A DNA stretch of 64,000 bases from Lawsonibacter celer (GTDB taxonomy: Bacteria > Bacillota > Clostridia > Oscillospirales > Oscillospiraceae). Positions 1 to 7,357 of this stretch are shown here, in pieces; position 1 is the stretch's first letter; every line of letters begins with the position of its first letter. The notes beneath the pieces were generated by a model. It searched no databases and was not told the DNA's origin. It was given only the letters and a program-made list of their open reading frames with translations. Position numbers and translations under genes: made by a program. The DNA is taken from contig NZ_JACOEA010000009.1 in the NCBI RefSeq assembly GCF_014281125.1, positions 1-64,000 of the forward strand. Direction: 5' to 3'.

Positions 1-131
1 TGATGTACTCCAAGGGCGTGCTGGCCAAGAACAACCGCCAGTTTGTGGAGCGCGCCGCCCGCGTCATCCGCGAGTATGGCTGTGAGGTCGCCACCCCGGA
101 TGAAGCCCGTCAGATCCTCAGCCTCAAGTAA
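1..131 (+). CDS. C-terminal end of a beta-keto acid cleavage enzyme (BKACE family), truncated by window edge
   Basis: Only the last 42 codons are visible, read from base 3 and stopping at TAA 129-131. The peptide ends with a 'VIREYG' helix followed by 'ATPDEARQIL', the usual C-terminus of the BKACE/DUF849 family (zinc-dependent 3-keto-5-aminohexanoate cleavage enzymes, which condense a beta-keto acid with acetyl-CoA). A complete relative at 2467-3315 ends with the similar 'EAATPEEAREIYGL', which supports the assignment. It lies just upstream of a small membrane peptide and a sodium symporter on the same strand, suggesting one catabolic operon. The substrate cannot be read from this fragment. 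Confidence 0.75.
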   Translation, partial: MYSKGVLAKNNRQFVERAARVIREYGCEVATPDEARQILSLK

Positions 132-157
132 GCGATCCACTTTTGTGAAGGTCTTGC

Positions 158-183
158 CGGGTGGGAGGCGGCCATCCCACCCG
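158..183 (+). other. GC-rich hairpin between BKACE and the symporter genes
   Basis: Arms CGGGTGGGA and TCCCACCCG are perfectly complementary around an 8-nt loop. No U-run follows (the next bases are ACCAGATAAAA), so this is more likely an mRNA processing or stability hairpin, or a weak terminator, than a strong intrinsic terminator. Confidence 0.4.
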
Positions 184-219
184 ACCAGATAAAAACAAAA
201 TGGGAAAGGAGTCGTTTTT

Positions 220-369
220 ATGTCATTGATCCCCTTCATCGCGTGGGCCCTGTCCGTAGTTGTCGGCATCTTTATCTATATCTACGTGGCGGCCAAGATC
301 GAGAAGAGCGGTCTCAAGCGCTTGGGCGCGACCGGACACCTCTTTACCTGTGATCCTGACAAGAAATGA
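220..369 (+). CDS. 49-aa single-pass membrane peptide preceding a sodium symporter
   Basis: ATG at 220 lies 9 nt after a good ribosome site (GGAAAGGA, 203-210) and the frame runs 49 codons to TGA 367-369. Residues about 4-24 form one strongly hydrophobic helix (FIAWALSVVVGIFIYIYVAA). A short basic/polar tail follows, containing one cysteine (LFTCDPDKK). It lies 51 nt upstream of the sodium:solute symporter. Small membrane partners are known beside some SSS transporters (for example YhdT next to PanF), but this peptide is shorter and I cannot place it in that family. The inference is an accessory or stabilising subunit of the symporter. Codon use and the ribosome site make it look real despite its size. 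Confidence 0.6.
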   Translation: MSLIPFIAWALSVVVGIFIYIYVAAKIEKSGLKRLGATGHLFTCDPDKK

Positions 370-420
370 GCGAGCGAGTGTTCTACCTGACAAACTGACA
401 AGAGAGAGGGAAAGTAAAGT

Positions 421-1959
421 ATGAATATCTACCTTATCGTATTTATCATCTACTTTGCGATCATGATCATCTCCTCCATCGCGGGTGCAAAAAAGGTCGA
501 AACTATGGGCGACTTCACCTCCGGCGGAGGCAATATGGGCCTGATCCTTGGTATCGGCACATCCGTTGCCACATGGCTGTCTGTGGCCTCGGTCATGGGT
601 GTGCCCGGCAATATTTACTCCCGCGGCGTAGCCGCCGTGTTCGGCTGGATCGCCGGCTGGTTCCTGGGTACTGCCATTATGCCCCTGATCGCGCACCGTG
701 TCCGCCGTCCCGCAGTCCCCACCCGCACCTTCCCTGAGTTCATTCATGTGCGCTACGACCCCTTTGAGAGGAAGTCCAAGATCCAGATCTTTGTGGCTGT
801 CATCGAGCTGGTGGGCTACTTCGTGTTCTCATTTATCCAGGTTCAGGGCTTCGGCATCGTGCTGTCCACCATCAGCGGCCTGAACTACAACCTGTGCTGC
901 GTCCTGTTCCTGGTGGTGCTGGTCTTTACCTCCTTCGGCGGCTTCCAGTCTGTGGCCCGCACTGATACGGTTAACGCCATCCTGATTCTCATCGGCGTGA
1001 TCGCCGGTATGGTCACAGTGCTGCACCTGACTGGCGGCTTCAGCGCCATTGTGGATAACTTTATGACTACCACCGCTCCTGTTGTTGAAGGCGGCGAACC
1101 TCTGGTGGCCGGCGTCCTGGGCTCCCCCTGGGGCACCTTCGGTTTCAGCGCCATCATGTCCACCTTCCTGGCCAACTCCATCGGCGCCACCGTGGCCCCC
1201 CACTGGATTGCCCGTTTCATGGCTCCCAAGAATGCCAAGACCGCAGCGCTCCAGATGTTCTGGGTGCTGATCGTCCTGATCCCCGTGTTCGTACCCTTGG
1301 TGGTCATCGGTATGGGCGGCAAGATGCTGATGCCCTCCCTGCCCGTTGGCGTGACCTCTGACTACATGTTCCCGCAGCTGATTGTGCGCTTCCTGAACCC
1401 GGTGCTGGGCGCCCTGGCCCTGACCGCCATCTGCGCCGCCGCTGTGTCCACCGCCAACTCCATGCTGCTGCACTGCTCTACCTCCCTGATTTACGACATC
1501 AAGCGCGTGATTCAGGACAAGGTACCCTCCGCTGAGGAGGATGCCAAGACCACCAAGCAGCTGCGTTACTGCGTGCTGATTTTGGGCGTGCTGGCCGTGC
1601 TGGGCGCCATCGCAAAGCTCTCTCTGCTGGCGGCAGGCTTTACCTACATCTACGGCGCCTTTGGCTCCACCTTCTTCTGGGTCACTTGGCTGGGCCTGTT
1701 TACCAAGCGGATGAACAAGCCAGCTGCCTGGGCGGCCATGATTTCCGGCCTGGTATCCTATCTGATCATCACCGCCGGCAAGATCAGTGTATTTGGGATC
1801 CCCACCTTCTTCGTCACCGCGGGTATCTCCCTGATCTTCTGCCTGATCTTTATGTTCGCCACCAAGAAGCCCCCGGTGGAGGCGTATGAGTCCTTCACCA
1901 GTGATAAGGTCAGCGAGTCCACTTTGGCCGTGGTTCGTGCCATCCGCAAGGATGCCTGA
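421..1959 (+). CDS. Sodium:solute symporter (SSS family)
   Basis: This is a 512-aa polytopic membrane protein with about 13 hydrophobic segments, the usual size and layout of the SSS family (PanF/PutP-like), which couples Na+ entry to uptake of organic acids, amino acids or vitamins. Family-like features include the N-terminal 'FTSGGGNMGLILGIGTSVATWLS' stretch near residues 32-54 and the 'CAAAVSTANSMLLHCSTSLIYDI' segment near 338-360, typical of the sodium-site helix. The start ATG follows GAGAGAGGGAAAG. Because it lies among beta-keto acid enzymes, a carboxylate or amino-acid-derived keto acid is the likeliest substrate, but that is inference from context. An intrinsic terminator follows directly. 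Confidence 0.85.
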   Translation: MNIYLIVFIIYFAIMIISSIAGAKKVETMGDFTSGGGNMGLILGIGTSVATWLSVASVMGVPGNIYSRGVAAVFGWIAGWFLGTAIMPLIAHRVRRPAVPTRTFPEFIHVRYDPFERKSKIQIFVAVIELVGYFVFSFIQVQGFGIVLSTISGLNYNLCCVLFLVVLVFTSFGGFQSVARTDTVNAILILIGVIAGMVTVLHLTGGFSAIVDNFMTTTAPVVEGGEPLVAGVLGSPWGTFGFSAIMSTFLANSIGATVAPHWIARFMAPKNAKTAALQMFWVLIVLIPVFVPLVVIGMGGKMLMPSLPVGVTSDYMFPQLIVRFLNPVLGALALTAICAAAVSTANSMLLHCSTSLIYDIKRVIQDKVPSAEEDAKTTKQLRYCVLILGVLAVLGAIAKLSLLAAGFTYIYGAFGSTFFWVTWLGLFTKRMNKPAAWAAMISGLVSYLIITAGKISVFGIPTFFVTAGISLIFCLIFMFATKKPPVEAYESFTSDKVSESTLAVVRAIRKDA

Positions 1960-1995
1960 TTTCGCATCCCCCAACTCACACACTCTCCATACAGG

Positions 1996-2028
1996 AAAAG
2001 GCGGTCCGGTTTTACCGGACCGCCTTTT
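1996..2028. terminator. Bidirectional intrinsic terminator between convergent genes
   Basis: Arms AAAAGGCGGTCCGG and CCGGACCGCCTTTT are perfect complements around a 5-nt loop. The A-run and T-run make it work on both strands: for the symporter on + and the MaoC/BKACE operon on -. Confidence 0.85.
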
Positions 2029-2047
2029 CCATTTGCCACGGGCACAA

Positions 2048-2464
2048 TTATTTGGGAGGCATAACTGAGGCTTCGCCGTCAATCACAACGGCACCCTCCT
2101 GGTTGGTACACACGGTGTGCAGTTTGACGCGGTTCTTTCCTGTGTTGAGCTCCGTAATGGTGACTGTGGCGGTTATTGTATCGCCAATCCGCACCGGCGC
2201 GGTAAATTTCAGGGTTTGTCCCAGATAGATGGAGCCGGGGCCGGGCAGCTGCATGGCAATGGCGGCCGAGATCAGGCCGGCAGAGAGAATGCCGTGGGCG
2301 ATGCGACCCCTGAAGTGCGTATTTCTGGCGTATTCCTCGTTGATATGGGCGGGGTTCAGGTCGCCGGTAATACCGGCAAATTCGTATATGTCATGCTCGC
2401 TGATGGTCTTAGAAAAGCTGGCGGACTGGCCGACGGTCAGCTGGTCGATGGTGAGTGCCTTCAT
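2048..2464 (-). CDS. MaoC-like (R)-enoyl-CoA hydratase / dehydratase
   Basis: A 138-aa single hot-dog-fold protein. The hydratase signature is visible as D35-x-N-P-x-H40 (GDLNPAHINEEYA), giving the catalytic Asp/His pair of (R)-specific enoyl-CoA hydratases, followed by 'GRIAHGILSAGLIS', typical of the family. The start is set at the ATG at 2464 with AAAGGTG upstream; a longer upstream reading has no family similarity and would overlap the next gene. It begins 2 nt after the BKACE stop, so the two are co-transcribed. Likely role: hydration/dehydration of a short-chain CoA ester made after BKACE cleavage. The substrate is unknown. Confidence 0.85.
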   Translation of the reverse strand: MKALTIDQLTVGQSASFSKTISEHDIYEFAGITGDLNPAHINEEYARNTHFRGRIAHGILSAGLISAAIAMQLPGPGSIYLGQTLKFTAPVRIGDTITATVTITELNTGKNRVKLHTVCTNQEGAVVIDGEASVMPPK

Positions 2465-2466
2465 CC

Positions 2467-3315
2467 TTAAAACACCTTTCTGGTCAAACCGTAGATTTCG
2501 CGGGCTTCTTCCGGGGTGGCGGCCTCCAGGCCGTTGATCTCCAGCAGCTGCTTGGCGCGGGTTACAAATTGGGCGTTGGAGTCGGCCTTGACGCCCTTGA
2601 GCCACATCACGTTATCCTCCATGCCTACACGCAGATGGCCGCCCATGGCAATGGTGGCCATCATCATGGGCAGATGCCCCCTGCCGATTCCGCAGGCGGC
2701 CCAGGTAGAGCCCTCCGGGAGAATGTTCTTTAGGAATACCAGATTTTCGACTGTGCAGGGCATGCCCCCGGCGGCACCCAGGACGATCTGGAAATGGCAG
2801 GGGGATTTTAGAATGCCGGTTTTGATATAGTGGATGGCGTTATAAACCATGCCGGCGTCAAAAATTTCGATTTCCGGCTTGATGCTGCACATCTGGAGTG
2901 CGAGGCCCAGCTTTTCCAGAAAAGCGGGCGGGTTCATAAATACAGTGCGGTGCTGCCAGTTGAGGGTACCTGCATCAAACGAGGCCAGCTCGGGCAGCAG
3001 GGCCTGGAGGGGACGGATGCGCTCCTCATCACCGAAGTCCACGGAGCCGGAGCTGGTGATGTTCAGGCAGATGTCGCAGTCCCTGTGGGCGCGGATGCGG
3101 TCGATGGTTTCCTGATATTTGCTAAAATCCGTGGAGGGGGTGCCGTCATCGTTGCGGACGTGAATATGGGCAATCGCCGCACCGGCTTTCCAGCACTGGT
3201 AGACGTCCTCGGCGATTTCTGCGGGGGTAATGGACAGATTAGGGTTGTCTTCACGGGTAGGCCAGGAGCCGGTGATAGCCGCGGTGATTACGCGCTTGTT
3301 TTTTAAATCGGGCAT
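2467..3315 (-). CDS. 3-keto-5-aminohexanoate cleavage family enzyme (BKACE, DUF849)
   Basis: A 282-aa TIM-barrel enzyme. The zinc-binding H50-x-H52 (AHIHVRNDDG) and the C-terminal 'GMEDNV' segment are present, and length matches the family (about 270-310 aa). BKACEs react a beta-keto acid with acetyl-CoA to give acetoacetate and a new CoA ester; in lysine fermentation the substrate is 3-keto-5-aminohexanoate. The start at ATG 3315 has an ideal AGGAGGAATC ribosome site; an upstream in-frame extension lacks one. A sequence fitting the sigma-54 promoter consensus lies 49 nt upstream. The partner genes (MaoC hydratase here, dehydrogenase opposite) differ from a full lysine operon (no kamA, kamDE or kdd in view), so the true substrate may be another beta-keto acid. 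Confidence 0.9.
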   Translation of the reverse strand: MPDLKNKRVITAAITGSWPTREDNPNLSITPAEIAEDVYQCWKAGAAIAHIHVRNDDGTPSTDFSKYQETIDRIRAHRDCDICLNITSSGSVDFGDEERIRPLQALLPELASFDAGTLNWQHRTVFMNPPAFLEKLGLALQMCSIKPEIEIFDAGMVYNAIHYIKTGILKSPCHFQIVLGAAGGMPCTVENLVFLKNILPEGSTWAACGIGRGHLPMMMATIAMGGHLRVGMEDNVMWLKGVKADSNAQFVTRAKQLLEINGLEAATPEEAREIYGLTRKVF

Positions 3316-3363
3316 GCTCTGATTCCTCCTATCAATTTTTCGGGAATAGGTGCTGTTTTTAAA

Positions 3364-3384
3364 AAGAAGCAAAATTCATGCCAA
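3364..3384 (-). promoter_or_regulatory. Sigma-54 (-24/-12) promoter for the BKACE-MaoC operon
   Basis: Read on the minus strand this is TTGGCATGAATTTTGCTTCT, with GG and GC exactly 10 nt apart and all consensus positions of TGGCAYR-N4-TTGCW present. It points at the BKACE start (3315). The same 21-bp sequence occurs in opposite orientation at 3412-3432. Confidence 0.75.
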
Positions 3385-3411
3385 ATCTTTCTGCCCCATT
3401 CTAAAACAGGG

Positions 3412-3432
3412 TTGGCATGAATTTTGCTTCTT
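3412..3432 (+). promoter_or_regulatory. Sigma-54 (-24/-12) promoter for the ketopantoate-reductase-like gene
   Basis: TTGGCATGAATTTTGCTTCT on the plus strand: GG at 3414-3415, GC at 3426-3427, exact TGGCAYR-N4-TTGCW match. It lies about 42 nt before the ATG at 3474. It is the mirror of 3364-3384 with 27 nt between the arms. An alternative reading is a large inverted-repeat operator, but two perfect promoter matches make the promoter reading better. Confidence 0.75.
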
Positions 3433-3473
3433 AAATAAAGAAGAGTTCAAATGAAAAAGGAGGAATCTCTAAA

Positions 3474-4508
3474 ATGAAAGTTGCAATTCTGGGCTGCGGC
3501 GCCATGGGGACGGTTATGGGCGCTTATATGACCAAAAATGGCTGTCAGGTGGAACTTATTGACAGCTATGCCGACCATGTCAGCGCGTTGAACAGAAATG
3601 GTGCGCACATCGTGGGCACCGTGGATTTCACAGTGCCGGTGCACGCAGTGACTCCCGAGCAGATGGAGGGGATTTATGATGTGGTATTCCTCTTCACAAA
3701 GCAGACGGCCAATGACGCGGTGCTGCCTCACCTGCTGCCCCACTTGGGGTCGGAGAGCACGGTCTGCACCCTGCAGAACGGGGTGCCGGAGCCCTATGTG
3801 GCCAGCTATGTGGGGGAGGCGCGCACCGTGGGCGGCACGGTGCTCTGGGGCGCCACCTTTGTGGAGCCCGGCGTGTCGGAGCTGACACAGGACCTCTCCC
3901 GCAATGACCACCTGTTTGAGGTCGGGGAGATCGACGGCTCTATCGGCCCCCGGATTCAAAAGGTGGCGGAGACCCTGGGTTACATGGGGCCGGCCAAGGT
4001 CTCAGATCAGCTGATGGCCTCCCGCTGGGGCAAGCTAATTAACAACGCCTGCATGAGCGGTATGTCCGCTGTGTGCGGGGCGACCTTCGGCGGCGTGCTG
4101 GACAACGGGATTGCCCGGGCCTGCCTGAGCTATCTGGGCCGGGAGGTCAAGGAGTGCTGTGAGGCGGCTGGGTATAAGCTTCCGACCCTCCTTCACGAGC
4201 AAGCCCCCGACAGCTTGGAGATTGCCGATCAGGCGATGTTCGAGGCCAATCAGCGCATGTTTCTGACTATGTACTCGGATATGCGCACGGCCAAGGCCTC
4301 CATGCTCCAGGATCTGGAGAAGGGCAAGCCTACCGAAGTGCGCATGATCAACGGATACGTGTGTGAGACGGGGGACCGGTACGGGATTGAGACGCCGTTC
4401 AATGACAAGGTGGTAGAGATTGTCACTGGTATTGAGGAGGGGCGCCTTCCACTGAATGACTCCAATCTGACGCTGTTTGACAGGGCTATGTTTCCCTATC
4501 CACTCTGA
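3474..4508 (+). CDS. Ketopantoate reductase (ApbA/PanE) family oxidoreductase
   Basis: A 344-aa protein with an N-terminal Rossmann nucleotide-binding loop (ILGCGAMGTVMG, residues 5-16) and the C-terminal PanE helical domain. The catalytic lysine of the family sits in 'KLINNACMSGMSAVCG' near residue 186. It is about 40 residues longer than typical PanE. AAAAAGGAGGAATCT precedes the ATG. It is driven by its own sigma-54-type promoter, divergent to BKACE, so in this setting it is more likely a catabolic 2- or 3-keto/hydroxy acid dehydrogenase than a pantothenate enzyme. That is inference; the fold assignment is firm. Confidence 0.8.
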   Translation: MKVAILGCGAMGTVMGAYMTKNGCQVELIDSYADHVSALNRNGAHIVGTVDFTVPVHAVTPEQMEGIYDVVFLFTKQTANDAVLPHLLPHLGSESTVCTLQNGVPEPYVASYVGEARTVGGTVLWGATFVEPGVSELTQDLSRNDHLFEVGEIDGSIGPRIQKVAETLGYMGPAKVSDQLMASRWGKLINNACMSGMSAVCGATFGGVLDNGIARACLSYLGREVKECCEAAGYKLPTLLHEQAPDSLEIADQAMFEANQRMFLTMYSDMRTAKASMLQDLEKGKPTEVRMINGYVCETGDRYGIETPFNDKVVEIVTGIEEGRLPLNDSNLTLFDRAMFPYPL

Positions 4509-4525
4509 TCTGGCTGAGTATAAAA

Positions 4526-4555
4526 ACAGGGCCGCCCCGATCGGGGCGGCCCTGT
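4526..4555 (-). terminator. Intrinsic terminator for the minus-strand sugar operon
   Basis: Perfect 15-bp arms ACAGGGCCGCCCCGA / TCGGGGCGGCCCTGT. On the minus strand the hairpin is followed by TTTTTATAC, so it ends transcripts from nagB; a U-run on the plus side is lacking. Confidence 0.75.
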
Positions 4556-4566
4556 GCCGGAAGGCG

Positions 4567-5301
4567 CTACAGGGAGGAGGCAAAGACGGCCTCAGAGACC
4601 AGCAGCTCCGCCTGGGGCAGGACGGCCACCAGGCTGGCTGGCACCTGATTGGTGGGCGTGCCTGCGGCGGCGAGGGCTTCGGTCTTTTCCACCGCGTCCC
4701 GCTTGGCCGGTGTATTGGCCACCACCCAGACCGCCTTGGCCTCTGCCGCGTTGGCAAGGCCGATGGTGACGCCCGCCGTCAGAGGAGGGGCCTCCTTTTC
4801 AAAGTATTTTTGGGCCACCGTGGCGGTGACGCCGGCCACCTGGGCCACGTGGATGTGCAGAGCGGGGTCGATGCCCGGCTCGTTCAAGGCTACATGGCCG
4901 TTGACGCCGATACCGAACACGATTACGTCAAAGACGCCGCGGGCGGCGAGGTACGCCTCCCCTCGGGCGCATTCCGCCTGGGGATCGGCCGCGCCGTCGA
5001 AGAGAAATACCTCCTTAAAGTCCACCTCGTCGAGAAAATGCCGGTGCAGAAAGTCCGCCATGGCGCCGTCGGCGTCCTGGGGCAGGCCGCACCACTCGTC
5101 CATGCCGAAGAAGGTGGCCTGGGCAAAGGAAATTTCCCCGGCCCGGACCTTCGCCTTCAATGCGTCAAACAGGGGGAAAGAGGAGGTGCCGGCCGCGATG
5201 GAGATCAGCGCGTCAGGCTTGGCGCGCACAATGTCTGCGATCCGGTCGGCCAGATACCGGCCCAGAGCCTTGTCGTCGGAAAAACGCTGCACCGTGCTCA
5301 C
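4567..5301 (-). CDS. nagB: Glucosamine-6-phosphate deaminase
   Basis: A 244-aa protein of the NagB/6-phosphogluconolactonase fold, usual length. It shows 'GTSSFPLFDAL' (phosphate loop, about residue 38), 'FFGMDEWCG' (about 64) and 'GIGVNGHVALNEPG' (about 130), which hold the active-site Asp, His and Glu. Known reaction: glucosamine-6-P to fructose-6-P plus ammonia, in the cytoplasm. Its ATG overlaps the stop of the preceding Gfo/Idh gene by 4 nt, so the two are translationally coupled. It is the last gene of the minus-strand operon 9363-4567. With nanE at 14.6 kb it points to amino-sugar flux, but nagA is absent from the window. Confidence 0.85.
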   Translation of the reverse strand: MSTVQRFSDDKALGRYLADRIADIVRAKPDALISIAAGTSSFPLFDALKAKVRAGEISFAQATFFGMDEWCGLPQDADGAMADFLHRHFLDEVDFKEVFLFDGAADPQAECARGEAYLAARGVFDVIVFGIGVNGHVALNEPGIDPALHIHVAQVAGVTATVAQKYFEKEAPPLTAGVTIGLANAAEAKAVWVVANTPAKRDAVEKTEALAAAGTPTNQVPASLVAVLPQAELLVSEAVFASSL

Positions 5302-6377
5302 CTCCAGTTGTCCACCGGCTTGGCAGCCTTGGAAAAATAGGGCAGTTCCACCTTGCGGCCCTCTTTGGAAGACAGGTACGCGGCGTGGATGACCTCCAGC
5401 ACGGCCTTGCCGTATTCGCCGTCAGAGACGGGCTTTTTGCCGCTGCGCACACAGTCCACAAAGTGGGTCAGCTCCTGGGGATAGCCCTGGTTGAACGCCT
5501 CCTCGAAGATGGGGAAGGTCCAGCCGGTGGTGGCTCCCGCCTTCTCGCTGGCGTAGTCGTAGCCGTCCAGGCTGTACATCTGAGAGGAGTTGCCCTGGAA
5601 CAGGTCGGAGTAGCACACGCCTTTGTCCCCGTACACCTCGATGCAGTCCTGCATGCCGCCCTGCTTGACCCAGCTGTCCTCACCCACGCACAGCACCTTG
5701 CGGCCGCTGCACTCAAACTCCAGCTGGGTGATGGAGTGGTCCTCGGCGTCCGTGTCGTGATAGACGTGCATAAAATTGCCATAGACGGCCTTGGGGGCGG
5801 TGTTTTTGAGCATCCACATGAACCAGGCGATGGCGTGGCACCCCATGTCCATCATCACGCCGCCGCCGGACTTGTCGGATTCGTAGAACCAGCGGCTGTG
5901 AGGGCCGGAGTGCTTCTCGCACTGCTTGAGCATGTACACATCGCCCACCGCGCCGCTCTCCACAATGGCGCGCACCCGCTCGTACTTGGGCGCGAAGCAC
6001 AGCTCCTCAGCGTACATGAGCAGCTTGCCGTTCTCCCGGCAGGCGGCGATCATCTCGTGCGCCTCCTGGAGGGACAGGCACAGGGGCTTTTCAATGATGA
6101 CGTGCTTGCCCGCTCTGGCGGCCTTCAGGCAGACGTCGTGGTGCAGGAAGTTGGGCAGGCAGATGTCCACAATATCGCATTCGCACTCCGAGAGCAGAGC
6201 GTCCACATCGTCATAGGCCGCGGGCACGCCCATTTTTTCGGCAAAGGCCCGGGCCTTGTCCAGGTGGTGGGAATATACGGCCACCACCTCGGCGTCATGA
6301 ACAAAGCGCTGGTAGGAGGAAATATGGATTTCAGAGATAAAGCCGCAGCCCAGCACGGCCACTTTGGTCTTGTTCAT
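5298..6377 (-). CDS. Gfo/Idh/MocA family NAD(P)-dependent sugar oxidoreductase
   Basis: 359 aa. N-terminal Rossmann loop 'VLGCGFISEIH' (residues 8-18), the family's E96-K97-P98 with catalytic Lys, and the C-terminal-domain motif 'DMGCHAIAWFMWM' with the conserved His. Members oxidise or reduce hydroxyls of sugars, cyclitols and glycosides. It is next to a sugar isomerase upstream and nagB downstream, and a second paralogue lies at the operon head. A cysteine-rich N-terminal half (about 9 Cys, for example ECECDIVDIC) is unusual and may reflect anaerobic life. Exact substrate cannot be read. Confidence 0.85.
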   Translation of the reverse strand: MNKTKVAVLGCGFISEIHISSYQRFVHDAEVVAVYSHHLDKARAFAEKMGVPAAYDDVDALLSECECDIVDICLPNFLHHDVCLKAARAGKHVIIEKPLCLSLQEAHEMIAACRENGKLLMYAEELCFAPKYERVRAIVESGAVGDVYMLKQCEKHSGPHSRWFYESDKSGGGVMMDMGCHAIAWFMWMLKNTAPKAVYGNFMHVYHDTDAEDHSITQLEFECSGRKVLCVGEDSWVKQGGMQDCIEVYGDKGVCYSDLFQGNSSQMYSLDGYDYASEKAGATTGWTFPIFEEAFNQGYPQELTHFVDCVRSGKKPVSDGEYGKAVLEVIHAAYLSSKEGRKVELPYFSKAAKPVDNWR

Positions 6378-6397
6378 GCATTGCTCTCCTTATTTTC

Positions 6398-7312
6398 TTA
6401 CATATATTGTTTCATAAAGCGGTAGCTCTGCTCAATGCCGGCACGCACATCCTCCGGGCAGCTCTCAAAGGCCTTGTCCTCCACCTCGATGACCGCGCAG
6501 CCGTTGTAGCGGATGTCGTTGAGCGCCGAGACAAAGGCACCGAAGTCCACGCCGCCCATGCCTGGCAGCTTGGGGGAGTGCCACAGGGTGGGGTAGGAGA
6601 AGCAGCCATACTCGTCCAGCTTTTCCTGGTAGATCTTGATATCCTTGAAATGGACGTGATAGATGCGCTCGGCAAACTCGTATACGGGCTTGATGTAGCT
6701 GGCCCTGGTGAGGTAGGGGTGGGAGGGGTCCAGGGCAAGCCCCAGGGCAGGGGAGGGGATGCGGCGGAACATCTCCCGCCAGATGGCGGGAGAGCAGGCC
6801 AGGTTGTTGCCGCCGGGCCACTCGCTGACGGTGTAGAGCATGGGGCAGTTCTCAATGGCGAGCTTCACGCCCTTATCCTCGGCGTAGGAGACGATGGGCT
6901 TCCACACCACCTCGAACTTGTCCAGGTTCTCCTCCACGGTCTTGTTCTTGTCCTTCCCGATGAAGGTGGTGACCAGATTGACACCCATCAGGGCGGAGGC
7001 GTCGATGAGGCGGTAGAGGTGCCTGACCGCCACTTCAGCGGCCTCCTGGTCGGCATCCATGGGATTGGGGTAGTAGCCCAGTGAGGCGATGGCCACGCCC
7101 CGGTCCTCGGCGTACTTTTTATAGTAGAGCAGCTTGGCGTCGTCGCTTTCATTGAGGTCGATGTGGGTGACGCCGGCGTAGCGGCGCACCGCCTTGCCAC
7201 GGGGCCAGCAGCACACCTCCACACAGGTAAAGCCCACCTTGGCGGCATAGTCGATCACCTGCTCAAAGCTGTCGTCCGGCAGAATCGCGGAATGGAGACC
7301 GAGTTTCATCAT
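6398..7312 (-). CDS. Sugar phosphate isomerase/epimerase (xylose-isomerase-like TIM barrel)
   Basis: 304 aa, AP_endonuc_2/IolE-like fold. The four metal-ligand strands are seen in order: 'AIENCPM' (Glu), 'LDPSHPY' (Asp/His), 'HVHFKDIK' (His) and 'VIEVED' (Glu). Such proteins epimerise or isomerise keto-sugars; some relatives act as lyases on 3-keto-glycosides. AAAGGAGGG lies upstream; two adjacent ATG codons (7312, 7309) are both possible starts. It is placed between another isomerase of the same fold and a Gfo/Idh oxidoreductase, implying that the operon's oxidoreductase and isomerase steps act on the same carbon skeleton. Confidence 0.8.
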   Translation of the reverse strand: MMKLGLHSAILPDDSFEQVIDYAAKVGFTCVEVCCWPRGKAVRRYAGVTHIDLNESDDAKLLYYKKYAEDRGVAIASLGYYPNPMDADQEAAEVAVRHLYRLIDASALMGVNLVTTFIGKDKNKTVEENLDKFEVVWKPIVSYAEDKGVKLAIENCPMLYTVSEWPGGNNLACSPAIWREMFRRIPSPALGLALDPSHPYLTRASYIKPVYEFAERIYHVHFKDIKIYQEKLDEYGCFSYPTLWHSPKLPGMGGVDFGAFVSALNDIRYNGCAVIEVEDKAFESCPEDVRAGIEQSYRFMKQYM

Positions 7313-7357
7313 GGGAATACCCTCCTTTTATAAAATATGTAGATGGATGGTCCGCCT

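Noticed and set aside
829..2082. 417-codon minus-strand open frame over the symporter
   Set aside because: Shadow of the SSS gene; low-complexity Gly/His/Gln protein crossing the terminator.
4541..4555. Terminator for the plus-strand ketopantoate-reductase-like gene
   Set aside because: The hairpin has its U-run only on the minus strand; on plus it is followed by GCCGGAAGG.
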